Source: Pseudoalteromonas luteoviolacea (GTDB lineage Bacteria > Pseudomonadota > Gammaproteobacteria > Enterobacterales > Alteromonadaceae). From it: 64,000 bases of DNA. The stretch lies in assembly GCF_001750165.1 (NCBI RefSeq), contig NZ_CP015411.1, positions 4,626,501 through 4,690,500 on the forward strand, written 5' to 3'. Under the pieces are notes generated by a model. That model searched no databases, was not told where the DNA came from, and saw only the letters and a list, made by a program, of their open reading frames with translations. The position numbers and the translations under genes were made by a program. Shown in pieces: positions 29,601-37,400 of this stretch (position 1 is the stretch's first letter; the number at the start of each line of letters is the position of its first letter).

Positions 29601-29777
29601 AAGTCGTTGCTGAGCCGGTGTTAATGGCACTTTAGCGCTTCTATCTTCGCGTACCGTTAACTGATTTTGCTTGGCTCTAGATTGACTGTCGGCCAATTTG
29701 GCTTTGAGTTTTAATTGCTGTTCTTCAGTTAATGCGCCACCGCGCTCGCGTCTTCTTCTGCGCTTTTGCTCGCTCAT
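17613..29777 (-). CDS. Three-module NRPS C-A-T-E-C-A-T-C-A-T-C
   Basis: This 4054-aa synthetase adds the middle of the peptide. After a very basic N-terminus come C1 (HHIVTDGTS near 176), A1 (YTSGSTGKPKG near 649; by-eye code D-V-W-H-I-S-L-I-D-K, serine), T1 (GGDSILSLQ near 1032) and an epimerization domain (AHHLVIDGVSW near 1216, then GHGRE, FNYLGQ). C2 (SAMQQGMMFHSM, HHMLLDGWS near 1679) looks like the DCL type that accepts a D-residue. A2 (near 2146; D-I-L-Q-L-G-M-I-W-K) suggests glycine, then T2 near 2516. C3 has HHIISDAWS near 2699. A3 (near 3167; D-A-E-D-I-G-A-V-T-K) has an acidic pocket suited to a basic residue, then T3 near 3546. A final C4 (HHIVSDGWS near 3736) has no A domain after it and ends in a Lys-rich tail. 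The predicted order is D-Ser, Gly, basic residue. Confidence 0.93.
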   Translation of the reverse strand: MSEQKRRRRRERGGALTEEQQLKLKAKLADSQSRAKQNQLTVREDRSAKVPLTPAQQRLWTAWQLDPADSVYNLAGTLSFQGQLNKAWVQASFAHLVAKHGILNSRFSEEAGTAVQQLQADNAFTFIDVPSQADTVQQAFEIADQPFDLTAEPLLRVALLESSGECTLLVVMHHIVTDGTSMQQLFNEFIQAYALLQSHQSLPELTPQADYLDYALWLAQQDHTALLDKQLTDWQAALGDDFEPLRLPANSLARQGGNYPITTQSMTLPSDLWQQVQALTKQHQVTPYLVLLSAFQYLLHRYSDQHDVKVGVPIANRHHAQTHGLIGFFINTQVVRLEVAPQDSFSALLDKAKSFSQFAQANQDLPFEHLLDAIKPPRSTGSHPLFQVMFNYLKRDKGAMDSLQGVTLKDTQALRFSMPFDLQLDVIEEVSGDTSLHLYYANTLYSEAFAKHCLDELAALLSAVSLHPASPLQYLDWYPAHRQQSLESFSNGESAFEWQDSIADIISAQAQKTPEQSALIFAGVHMSYAQFEQRTNQLAHWLIAQGIGAEDQIGVYFDRSFEMVIALIGVMKSGAAYVPLDPNLPADRVEYIAQNSTFKLVLGNRDNQQFNVPYFAWSALSEQLETHRGDYPNVTILPQQAAYVIYTSGSTGKPKGVVNHHHALYNRISWQDHAYPIGSQDHVLQKTPYGFDVSVWEFFWPLMRGATLVVAEPEIHKEPRELAELIQAQQVTLLHFVPSMLQAFISEPLAHKCTSIKHIICSGEALPAALQADTIKLLPQLEIHNLYGPTEAAIDVSYYECDGRADKAVPIGKPIAGCELWVLDQQLNLSPIGAVGELYIGGVGLARGYANRPDLSAERFVANPFANDGSRLYRSGDLVRWSELGELEYLGRTDHQVKIRGLRIELGEIETQLFAQDGVKEAVVVAVSGPNGGARLAAYVSGSSLDESRLQQGLSDALPDYMVPSSIMVLDALPLSSNGKVDRKALPEPKLQTQRAYQAPQGERETLLCQTWQQVLGQSPIGRDDNFFALGGDSILSLQIVSAMRQHGFALSAKQVFEAPTIAQLAKALSELSEADKIPQVVSGDAPLLPIQHTFFTRQPSQIDHWNQAIRLTPPAPLGLAQLNDSVQMLIKHHDSLRLQFQHQGSWQQAYREYDEANYREVVWYQQTTDSEFDTYLLNATEQAQASLSIQRADSLRVLYVHSERRQALILIAHHLVIDGVSWRVLVDDLLQGIELAIAGKAIALPPKSHSYQYWAQQLQAYPSAHVNEFALWQNQQCDALELPNYVAEGDATIASAETLQVKLSESHTQALLSQASRPYRTHIDELLLAALCVALKQWTGSTDAQVFLEGHGREPWQSQLDLSRTVGWFTSLYPVKLSYGDDLAQTIISTKERLRALPNKGIGYGAFKYYGSEAQQQVLRTERKPQIEFNYLGQLDANSNAQLADWQMSTDGVGSSIAAQNPLSADIAINGAIQNSQLQLAISYSGARLLSSDMAEFAQYFEQALSEVINHCLEAEVRLTPTDVPLLSLSQSELDALPIAPSSVSSIYPLSAMQQGMMFHSMIEQSAAYLNQLRLDISGLDVTRFKVAWQQVVARHDALRTGFISGTQQPLQCVIHDHQIVFDELDWQAEPEKSTDKLARTILDTGFAVTEEVGLMSFTLVQQSAQQHHFIWTYHHMLLDGWSSTAVLAEVMMAYQGKALPQPVGQYQDYLAYLAKQDEAAGDAYWQSRLAQLNDASYLTELQNRDALDSQLGYAQHTLQLDEPQAAQLQAFAQQQEITVNTVLQGAWSLLLSRMLNKSAVCFGATTSGRPADLVGSDSTVGLFINTLPVISTLDNEQIVGQWLKTCQQDSMQSREFEHTPLYQVQKLADGQVSFDQQGLFDSLLIFENYPISETLGANELDGAKFSLVENREETNYPLTVFVETAQGLTINFAYQGWRLSAEFVAYLANNLARLLDALQSQVEQPLGHIQLLDDATQAQVKQLGIGKSQTLPSSDALAMFEAQAKQTPQAIAVQNEQGEQLSYNALNGRANQLAQALLAAGLSTEMPVAISMTRGIEMIVAILAVSKAGGVYVPIAVELPEERRDYICQHSGAKFALTNSKVSYTEDVTCLNVTDLPLTSYDEGNLNVQRHHHQLVYTLYTSGSTGLPKGVAISHGNLVNFLLGMQQQLGLERALNALALTSLSFDISGLEIYLPLISGGTVTVAQNASTLSAALLAEQDLIQATPAGWRSLLELDLLTQVQGKRALCGGEALPAELVADLAQSGVQLWNMYGPTETTIWSSCYHVTQAPVHLGDATLNTQLYVLDNQLNLCPQQVAGELYIAGLGLARGYLSRPELSAERFVANPFADDGSRLYRTGDLVRWNQAGQLEYLGRTDHQVKIRGYRIELGDIEAQLYRCDGVNEAVVVDDNSTGATQLVGYVSGKALDSEMIKTTIAQWLPDYMVPALVMTLDEMPHNSNGKIDRKALPAPQWQETQAYVAPQTETESRLATIWQSVLGAEQVGREDNFFALGGDSIKALSVASQGNQSGLNFELPQLLSTGSLAQLAVLIDGNEASAKPVLQRQAQRYSGLSFAEQRQWFLWKLSPQSSAYHIKGGLMLQGTLNTEALQSALDFVSNRHDALRTVYVEDKDAQVSQYIAPIGQCAYHEFDASNGTDSTAWRADFVAQPFVLTQGNLFRVGLIKHSDTQHELVVVMHHIISDAWSLQIIIDDFAKAYRDARSDNTPLVDTASVRYSDYAQWQRAWLNDEVKAEQLSYWHSVIGDDLSALRLPSDIATQQSRYLAITEQIQLDDGLKTALADYAKANNTSLFNVLMTALKVLLHRYSGQSTIRVGMPIANRHNAGTESLVGFFVNTQVITTHLSGDVLLSDALDQVKTHLLGAQAHQDLPFEQLLDSLDLDRDLEQPLFQVMINHQRVDGEALLALPQLDVSPVSIAASEAQFELVLNCYENSDGLTNIEFEFAKERFSPARRAELACALNAVLTALVDTQSQRIADLVLLPEEQQAQLHVLSQGQTHTAANLLTSQLSAMAKQYPHNSALKFADTALSYQQLAAQSDRLAHYLCAQSSPVVAVRFARGIDMVVAALAVLKSGATYVPIDPSLPLERQQYIAQQSGAGLLLSDDIASELSGVPIHTLDESKLSVYPATALGDTILPQQTAYMIFTSGSTGLPKGVAVSHQALADHCYAMQQYYHYQVGDHALLFASMGFDAALEQLLMPLLSGAQLSVVDPKSMGPDALVEYVEARQVTVVDLPPAYLRHVPKLDSVRLCIVGGEGWHQGDFKLAQQSLPQAQFVNAYGPTEAVVTPTLWIGDAKSSVDGRYVPIGKPVGNRNVYVLDSDLNLLPQGAVGELYIGGSCLAEGYVQQADLTAERFVANPFSDNGMRLYRTGDLVRWNAQAQLEYLGRVDDQIKIRGHRIELGEIEAQLSALDGVAQAVVLVQTQQEQPVLVAFAVSDKLTGSALQVALRERLPEYMIPQAIEIVTQLPLNQNGKVDRKRLPTLTLVSEQGAFVPPQAGLEQQIAQIWQSLLNTPQVSRHDNFFALGGDSISALRLVPRINQLGDYGIAVKDIFNAPDLAVLAQLTAQSEQGPARLALVPVKRTQRMPVSAAQQSLWLTDRMSDAADKAAYNIAGGVTLSGELDTQALELAFNQLLARHEVLRTRFVNVEGEPRSEVLENVNFTIAVEQVECAQTAMQIRRDFEQQGFDLSTAPLMRAKVLQLGADSYQLLVSMHHIVSDGWSIANLVQELGVFYAEQLGDSSLVEAMAPLEVQYADYAHWQNARLASEEGAQNHAFWQQQLEAAPQVSTLPLHFPRPDKPSSQGEQVRFDIKADTAAQLQALSEAHQVSLFALLKASYMAFLSQQTGQQDLVVGTPMAGRETLSLEPLIGYFIKVMPLRVKVSADESLISLAKQVQQQFLAVQDHQLLTLERIMQLVDTPRQAGTSPIFQQLFVMQNTPQPRWPVDGMEITELPSGEVSSKFDSGIFIEPSETGFSGNLVFKTDLYLKDKMATLVTQWLSLLDTLAAHPEQALPKPKRSSGAKKRKSAKFGKLKK

Positions 29778-29823
29778 GCTGATCCCACCTGGCTATCGAT
29801 TGTTATGCACTGCTGTGTGTCGG

Positions 29824-29847
29824 TCGAGATAAAAAACAAAATATTGC
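29824..29847 (-). promoter_or_regulatory. Candidate ECF-sigma promoter of the 4054-aa NRPS gene
   Basis: The minus strand carries GCAAT, 16 bp, then CGA within CTCGAC. The 14 bases TTTTTTATCTCGAC are the same as before the receptor gene. The -35 element is weak. It lies about 47 bp upstream of the ATG. Confidence 0.5.
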
Positions 29848-30047
29848 TTTGCCTATACTCAACCACATTGCACTTGGTTTTGGCTCGCTACCACATGACA
29901 CTCACCACCATACATTGCAACGCATACGAGACATCTCGGCTGCATTACTGTTACTTATTCTGTTGTTTGGGTTGTGGTGATTACATCGAATTTTGCTTAG
30001 ATGTGTCGGTAAATTCGCCCTTAATGCCAGCTAGACGTTGGGAGAGG

Positions 30048-30081
30048 AAAAAAATAAAGTGGGAGGCTAACTTGGCCTCCC
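30048..30081 (-). terminator. Terminator after the PKS gene
   Basis: A 7-bp GC-rich stem (30061-30067 with 30075-30081, 7-nt loop) is followed on the minus strand by ACTTTATTTTTTT. It lies about 35 bp past the PKS stop. Confidence 0.75.
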
Positions 30082-30113
30082 AAAAAGTGGTCGCTGTGCT
30101 TTAAAGTCGCCCT

Positions 30114-33100
30114 TTATTCGCTCAGCAGCTGTTCTTCAATTAAGAAAGTAAGATTGTCTAAGTTAGGATCTTCGAAGAACGTGGCGGGCTCTATCTCAAC
30201 AGCAAACTGCTGTTTGACCTTGGCCAACATTTGAATGGCTATCAGCGAGTCGCCGCCAAGCTCAAACAAATTATCAAAAATACCAATTTCGTCAAAACCT
30301 AAGAACTCACTCCAAATCGCTGCCAATTGCAGTTCAAGCTCGCTTTCTGGGGCTTCAAACTCGGTATCAAGATCTGGACGTTTGTGCCCTTTTGGCGCAG
30401 CAGATTTTGCCTGCATTAACTTTTCAGTCAGCTCTGCCACCTTATCTGCACGGGCCTGCCAAGACAGGCTTGCAGCATAAATTTGCGGCGCCTGCGATTG
30501 GCTAATACCATCCAATAAGGTTTTGGCCGCCAGCTCATCAATACCAAAGTCTTCACCGACACTGTGACCCGCTGCCATGCCGATATTAGCCCAAGCATCC
30601 CAATTCACCGATTGCACCAAAAATGGCTGAGGCTGCATCGCTACGGCATCAAGGTAACTGTTGGCAGCACAGTAATCACTCTGGCCTAGCGCGCCCAAAA
30701 CTGACGCCAAAGATGAGCATAAAATCATCCGCTCTAGCTGATGTGACTTAAACGCAGCTAATAAATTATCTGTACCGCGGATTTTCGCTGCCATGCTGTG
30801 CGCTGCTTGCTCAGAGGTCATTTGAGCCAGCATGCCACCACCCGGTAAGCCTGCGGCGTGGATCACCTGAGTAATGCGGCCCAATGATTGCTCTGCATGA
30901 CTAATGGCAACATTCAGACTCGCAATATCTAATACATCAGCAGTCACCACTGCAACGCGCGCACCAGCTTCTTGAAGTGCTTGCAGTGCGTGGATCTGAC
31001 CTATCAGCTTGCTGTCGGTGTGCTCATCGACAAGCAAGGCAGGCCACTGCTCGCTGTCAGGGAATTCTGCGCGGGTTTGCAGCATCAAGGCATGACCTTG
31101 TGCAGCCAATAACTTAGCTAACACCAAGCCCACACCACCAAGACCCCCTGTGATAAAGGTCACTGGCGACGACGCAGTATTCGCCGCAATCTCTGTTTGC
31201 GGTAAGACCTGCTCAGTTAACACAAAGCGCTGACGACCTCGATAAGCAATTTCTTTTGCTTCATTGGCCATATCTGCAACCACTTGCGCCGCAATGTGTG
31301 ACTGAGCGCTGTCGCGCTGCGCGGTGGTGATTTCTCGCAGCTGGCAATCAATAGCAGTTTGCTCCATGCCAATCACCCGCGTGATCCCAAGCGCTGTGGC
31401 CCTGTCCGCCGATATTTGCTCATCTCCTAATACGCTGAATAATTCACTGGCCACCACAGTCCACTGCAATGTGCCCTGACTCAATAGCCATTTGGCCAGC
31501 GGTAATAACTGCTGATAACCACACCCTGACTCATCAAGCAAACGACAATCCACAATGCGCGTAAAGCTCTGCTGCTCATAAAGCGCTGTTAATTGATTGG
31601 CGTCTTGACAATCCAAACGATATTGACCTTGCTCAAGGGAGACAAATTCATCCCCTTGCCATGCCACGATCACCTCTGCGCCTTTTGTTCTGAGTTCATT
31701 GGTCAGCTGCGACAGTATTGGCGCATCCGTCGCAATCACGAGTACCTTTTCACCGTTGAACTGGCTGAGCACAGAGATTGTATTCAATTGCTGCTGCCAA
31801 ACTGGCGCTAATAATTCAGGGCCTGTGCTGTGTGCTTGTGTCGTCACTGGTGCTGTGCTGTGTGTCGCATCAATCCAATATTCAGTACTATCAAACTGAT
31901 ATGCCGGAAAGGCCATCTCTAACCCATGTGGATTCGATGACACCACAGACCAATCGATCGCCACACCCAATTGCCACAGTTTTGCCAGTGTTTTCACACA
32001 AGGTGGAATAGGCGCTTTTAAATCGCGCGCATGGGCAATGGAATTAAGCACCGTAATATCATCTGCAATCGACTGCTTGGCCAACTTTTGGAGCGTATCA
32101 CCAGGGCCTGCCTCAACAAGTACATTGCACTTGGCTGCCAATGTTTTCACGCCATCAACAAAATTCACTGCTTGGCGAATATGGTCTAGCCAATACTGTG
32201 TTGAAGTCGCTTGCTCTGGCGAGATCCAAGTCCCTGTTACGTTTGACACAAATGGCGTTTGCGGTGCATTCAATTGCACAGTATTTAATACTTCAGCAAA
32301 TTCACCCAACACAGGCTCAGTCAAATGGCTGTGGAAAGCGTGCGACACATGCAAACGCGTGACGCTGATATCGGCGGCTTTGAGCTCAGTTTGCAGCGCC
32401 TTAATGGCTTCTTTAGACCCCGCCACAACAGTGTTGGTCGGGCTATTACACGCTGCGATATCCAGTTGTGCATTTAAATACGGCTGTAAACTTGGCGCAT
32501 CACTCATCACAGATAACATGGCACCCGGTGCCATTTTTTGTAGCGCTTCGCCGCGGGCCGTCACCAATTTCACAGCGGTATCTAAGCTCATCACCTCACT
32601 GAGACACGCAGCCACATATTCACCAATACTGTGACCAAGCATAGCCTCGATGTGTATGCCATGAGCCTGATAACATTTGGCCATGGCATAGGCGACGACA
32701 AATAAAGCAGGCTGAGTCACACGGGTTTGACCTAGCAACTGGTTGGCTGCCAAAAGCTCATCATCGTTGGGGGTAAATACGCGGCGTAATTCATCTTGCA
32801 AGGTGCTATCAAATAAAGCGATGACATCATCAAACTGGGCTTTAAATTCAGGCATATGTTCAAGCAAAGGCTTAGCCATGGTCACATACTGCGACCCTTG
32901 TCCTGAAAACATCAGCGCCACTTGCACAGCGCCCGCTTTATCGCCAGCGACATCACGAACTAGCAGTTGCTGCGCCTGCTCTGCGTTATCTACTACTAGG
33001 GCATGACGCACAGCCTGAGCGGTACGGTTATGCTGCGATTGTGCTGCGATAAGTGCTAAATCATCTGGATTTTGCTGTAATTTGATAACCAGCGCTTGGC

Positions 33101-34481
33101 GCTGGGCTTCCAGCGCTGACTGCGAGTTCGCAGACACAGGTAAAATGTGCCAAGGTGATGTATAACTGTGCTGCGTCTCATTTGCTCTGTATTCTTCTAA
33201 AATCACATGGGCATTGGTGCCGCCCATCCCCAGTGAACTCACCGCCGCTCGGCGCACTGAGTCACTTTCCCATGGAGTCAATGTGGTATTGACATAAAAT
33301 GGGCTATTCGCAAAGTCGATTTTGCTGTTCAGTGGCTCACAGTGCAAACTGGGTGGTAGCGTTTTGTGACGCAGTGCTTGCACCGCTTTAATTAAACCGG
33401 TTACACCCGCCGCTGAATCAAGATGACCTATATTGGCTTTAATGGAACCGATGGCAATTTGCTGCTTGTCGCATTCTCCATAGGCGCGGCTCAGCGCAGC
33501 GATTTCGATCGGGTCGCCTAAGGTTGTGCCCGTGCCATGAGTTTCAATGTAGCCCACTGAGCTTGGCTCGATATCGGCAAATTCCAGTGCCGCTTCAATG
33601 GCACTCGCTTGTCCTGTGACACTTGGTGCGGTGTAACCGACCTTCTCTTTGCCATCGTTGTTGATTGCGGACCCTTTGATCACGGCCAGTATATGGTCGC
33701 CCGCTTCAATGGCATCTTCTACACGCTTCAGCACCACAGCGGCACTGCCGCTACCAATCAAAATGCCATCCGCCTGCTCACCAAATGCGCTCAGTTGGCC
33801 AGAGGGTGATAAACTGCCGCCAGTCGGCGCATGATAACCTTGCTCGTTGTTTAAATTTAACCACACACCACCAGCAAGGGCCGAGTCGCACTCATAGTTT
33901 TGCAGTGAACGACACGCCATGTGCACCGCCACCAAAGACGTTGAACATGCTGTTTGCACGGTCACCGCCGGACCCGTTAAATCCAACTCATAACTGATGC
34001 GCGTTGCCAATGAGTCTTTATCGTTACCATTGGTCAGTGCCAGTAAACTGGTGATATCTTGCTGTGAATCACCCAATAAGTTTTGCAATAAATACGCAGT
34101 CACACCGCAACCAGCGAATACACCGGTAAAATTACTGGTGTCAGTGGTAATCCCAGCATGTTCTAAGGCATGCCAACAGGTTTGCAAAAATACCCGTTGC
34201 TGTGGGTCAAGCTGCGCCGCTTCTTTAGGGGTATAGCCAAAAAATGCCGCGTCGAATTGCGCCATCCCCGCAAAAGGAATACCACGTTTAATGTAATCCG
34301 GATGCGCAAGGTCTTCATCGCTGACGCCCGCCGCCTTTAAGCTGTTGTCATCAAATGTTTTGACGGCGCAGTGGCCATCTCTGACATTTTGCCAAAGTTG
34401 ATCAACATCATCGGCATCTGGAAAACGGCCAGCCATACCGACGATGGCAATATCTAGTTCGCTGTAATTACTCTCTGACAT
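30114..34481 (-). CDS. Type I polyketide synthase module KS-AT-KR-ACP
   Basis: This 1455-aa protein performs one two-carbon extension with ketone reduction. The KS has the active Cys in QTACSTS near 178, HGTGT and a later IGH motif. The AT has GHSIGEY near 618 and a HAFH motif, which is typical of malonyl-CoA use. The KR has GGLGGVG near 1114 and the SS..SDYCAAN catalytic region. It lacks the LDD marker, which suggests an A-type KR. The ACP has ELGGDSL near 1408. There is no dehydratase, so a beta-hydroxy group should remain. The gene starts 2 bp after the FAAL-NRPS stop. The module should extend the first amino acid into a gamma-amino-beta-hydroxy acid, as in variochelin- and vacidobactin-type siderophores; this is inference from order. 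Confidence 0.93.
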   Translation of the reverse strand: MSESNYSELDIAIVGMAGRFPDADDVDQLWQNVRDGHCAVKTFDDNSLKAAGVSDEDLAHPDYIKRGIPFAGMAQFDAAFFGYTPKEAAQLDPQQRVFLQTCWHALEHAGITTDTSNFTGVFAGCGVTAYLLQNLLGDSQQDITSLLALTNGNDKDSLATRISYELDLTGPAVTVQTACSTSLVAVHMACRSLQNYECDSALAGGVWLNLNNEQGYHAPTGGSLSPSGQLSAFGEQADGILIGSGSAAVVLKRVEDAIEAGDHILAVIKGSAINNDGKEKVGYTAPSVTGQASAIEAALEFADIEPSSVGYIETHGTGTTLGDPIEIAALSRAYGECDKQQIAIGSIKANIGHLDSAAGVTGLIKAVQALRHKTLPPSLHCEPLNSKIDFANSPFYVNTTLTPWESDSVRRAAVSSLGMGGTNAHVILEEYRANETQHSYTSPWHILPVSANSQSALEAQRQALVIKLQQNPDDLALIAAQSQHNRTAQAVRHALVVDNAEQAQQLLVRDVAGDKAGAVQVALMFSGQGSQYVTMAKPLLEHMPEFKAQFDDVIALFDSTLQDELRRVFTPNDDELLAANQLLGQTRVTQPALFVVAYAMAKCYQAHGIHIEAMLGHSIGEYVAACLSEVMSLDTAVKLVTARGEALQKMAPGAMLSVMSDAPSLQPYLNAQLDIAACNSPTNTVVAGSKEAIKALQTELKAADISVTRLHVSHAFHSHLTEPVLGEFAEVLNTVQLNAPQTPFVSNVTGTWISPEQATSTQYWLDHIRQAVNFVDGVKTLAAKCNVLVEAGPGDTLQKLAKQSIADDITVLNSIAHARDLKAPIPPCVKTLAKLWQLGVAIDWSVVSSNPHGLEMAFPAYQFDSTEYWIDATHSTAPVTTQAHSTGPELLAPVWQQQLNTISVLSQFNGEKVLVIATDAPILSQLTNELRTKGAEVIVAWQGDEFVSLEQGQYRLDCQDANQLTALYEQQSFTRIVDCRLLDESGCGYQQLLPLAKWLLSQGTLQWTVVASELFSVLGDEQISADRATALGITRVIGMEQTAIDCQLREITTAQRDSAQSHIAAQVVADMANEAKEIAYRGRQRFVLTEQVLPQTEIAANTASSPVTFITGGLGGVGLVLAKLLAAQGHALMLQTRAEFPDSEQWPALLVDEHTDSKLIGQIHALQALQEAGARVAVVTADVLDIASLNVAISHAEQSLGRITQVIHAAGLPGGGMLAQMTSEQAAHSMAAKIRGTDNLLAAFKSHQLERMILCSSLASVLGALGQSDYCAANSYLDAVAMQPQPFLVQSVNWDAWANIGMAAGHSVGEDFGIDELAAKTLLDGISQSQAPQIYAASLSWQARADKVAELTEKLMQAKSAAPKGHKRPDLDTEFEAPESELELQLAAIWSEFLGFDEIGIFDNLFELGGDSLIAIQMLAKVKQQFAVEIEPATFFEDPNLDNLTFLIEEQLLSE

Positions 34482-34483
34482 GA

Positions 34484-37400
34484 TTAAGATTCTCTTGCTT
34501 TTCTTTTACGCGCGGCAATCGCGCCCATGCCGCGTTTTTGTTTCGCGCCACTTGGTTTTTTAGGGGTAACAGGGGCTGTATTTGACTGCGCACCGCCAAG
34601 CAATGTCGCCAAGCTGGCAATACTTGGATGCGCAAACAACTCTGTCATTTGTAAATTTGGATATTGAAGCTTTAACTCTTCATACACCGCCATCAGTAAT
34701 AGCGAATGTCCGCCCACATCAAAAAAGTTGGCGTGACGATCGATATCTGGGGTTTTAAGGTGTTTTTGCCAGATCTCGGCAATGGCGCGCTCAGTGTCGT
34801 TTTGCGCAAGCTCCACGGCTTTTGCCACACGCTCAATTTTAGGCAGCTGATTGCGCTCCAACTTGCCGCTGGCGTTTACTGGCAGTGTTTCCAGCACCAG
34901 AATATCGCTAGGCACCATGTATGCAGGCATGCGCTCACCCAGCGCCCTTTTTAACTTATCGGCAAATCCTGCATCGCTGTATTTACCACTTTGAATATAA
35001 GCGATTAAACCCAACCCATGCGCTTGCTGCTCCGTCACCACAACCGCCATCTCTACATCAGGTAATTGGCTCAAGTGCTGCTCAATTTCACCTAGCTCAA
35101 CACGAAAACCACGAATTTTCACCTGATGATCGTTGCGTCCGTGATACATCAAGGCCTCGCCTTGCCAGCTGACCATATCACCAGTGGCATACATACGCGC
35201 GCCATCGTCGCTAAATGGATCCGCAATAAAGCGTGTCGCTGTCATTTCCGGCTGTGCCCAGTAGCCACGCGCTAAAATATCACCACCTACAAACAACTGA
35301 CCCACTTGACCATGGGGGACTGTCTCCAAGTTGTCATCAAGGATATACAGTTTGCGTCCGGCTAAAGCGTGACCCAGAGGGACTGACTGATTCTCTTGGC
35401 CATGCGCGGTAAAATCTTGGCAAGGGTGGATTGCCGCTTCGACGACGATTTCCGTCGGGCCATAGGTATTAAGTAGTCGTACCTGCGACAAACCTGTGTT
35501 TTGCCAGTCTTGAATACCCGCCACAGACATGGCCTCGCCGCCTGAGTGAACTTGTCTTAATTTAGGTAAGACCAATGCGGCTTGCTGCGCTTTACGCGCC
35601 CAACTGGCGCTGATACTGCGCCAATACGCAGCGCTTAAATCCATCACCGCTACATTATGCTTTTGTGCCTGCTGATAAAGGGTATCAGCATCCCACAAGG
35701 CATCGCCGCGCAGTAATACCGCAGCACCCACAGCCCATGTTGGGAAGAGCTGCTCAACAAACGCATCAAAGTTCGCTGTGGCAAATTGCAGCACGACATC
35801 ATCCGCTTGTAAGTTGATAAACTGCTTGGCCGACTCGATATAACGAGACAATGCGCCTAACTCAATGGCAACGCCTTTGGCTTTGCCAGTCGAGCCAGAG
35901 GTATAATTGAGGTATGCGGTTTGCTGACAATGGCATGCTACTTCTGGCGCCCCCGTATTGAGATGGTGCTCTCCCAAAAGGATTTGTGGCGACAATAACA
36001 TGCCGTCAAATGTGACCGTCAGTTCGGTGTCATCACTGAGTATGGCTTGGCAGCCACTGTCAGTGAGCATATGCTGCAACTTATCCGCTGGGAATTGCTT
36101 ATCGAGCGGCAAATAAGCGGCCCCCGCTTTAAGACATGCCAACGTGCTTGCCAGCATCAGTGGCTTTCTGCTTTGCATCACACCAACGACAGATTCCGTG
36201 CTTAAGCCTTTTGCCACTAAGCCATGAGCTAGGCGGTTTGAGGTCAGCTCAAGCCACTCATAGCTATAGTGCTGATCGTTATAAATCACCGCAGTGCGCG
36301 CAGGCTCAGAGTGCGCAATCTCACTGATGGCATCTAACCAAGATGTATCCGGTAATGTTACCGCTGTGCCCTGACCTTGAGCGATCACCTGTGTTTTTTG
36401 CGTATGGGTCGCTAAATTGCCTATCGCTGTCGTCGGCTCAGCCACCGCATTGCGCAGTAAAGTATTGAAGGCAAGCACCACCGACTGCATATATTCGGCG
36501 TCAAATAGGGCTGCGTTATATTGGAACTCCAACAATAAGGCACCATCATTTAACAAACGCGAGTCTATGCTCAAATCAAACTGAGCTTGCGATTGCAGTG
36601 CCACCACTTTATCCACCGCAACGCCAGACAAGTCAAGCGCTTGCTGCACATCCTGCTCAAGGTGGTTAAACATCACCTGAAATAGCGGATTTTGCCCTAG
36701 GCTACGATCTGGGTTGAGTGTTTCAACTAATTTTTCAAACGGTAAATCCTGATTTTGTTGTGCCGCAATCACCTGCTCTTTGGTTGCCGCTAACACCTCA
36801 ACAAAGCTTTGCTGTGCAGACAATGTATTGCGCTGAACCAGAGTATTGATGAAAAAACCCACCAAAGAATGCAACTCTGAATAGCGACGATTCGCCACCG
36901 GCACGCCAATGCGCGGCGTGTGTTTGCCAGCATAGCGGTAGAAAAACACCTGCAAGCTACTGAGCAATAACATGAATAAACTTGCACCATGGCGATGCGC
37001 AAGCGCTTGAAGCTGCTCAACTTCTTGATAAGACAGTTGTAGTGTTTGACTTTGCATCGGCGCAGGACCGTTAGGTTGCCTGACATGCTGTGGCGTAAGT
37101 AGCTCTTCATCATCACTGCCTTGCAACAATTGCTGCCAATACGAGAGCTGGCTATGCGCGTCGGCACTGGATAACCACTGCTGCTGCCAAGCGGCAAAAT
37201 CACCATAATTAATCGTCTGCGGTATGCGGGCTAACGTCTTATTCTCCACAAGCAACTGATAAGAGTGGCTGATATTCGCAAGAATGAGATCAAAACTCCA
37301 AGCATCACTGGCGATATGGTGCATCACCAGCACCAATTCAAAGCGACCTTCTGCACGTTTTAACAGCGCAGCTCTCAAGTTTTCGCCTTTTTCCAGCGCA

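Larger units (their letters stand above)
29778..30113 (-). other. Intergenic region between the PKS gene and the 4054-aa NRPS gene
   Basis: This 336-bp gap holds the PKS terminator (30048-30081) and the NRPS promoter (29824-29847). A plus-strand open frame runs through it, but it has Cys/His-rich, non-natural composition and overlaps the NRPS start. I see nothing else. Confidence 0.6.

Noticed and set aside
32038..32634. 198-aa plus-strand open frame inside the PKS gene
   Set aside because: It is antisense to the AT domain, whose motifs are clear on the other strand. It is Ser/Ala/Cys-rich without a family signature.
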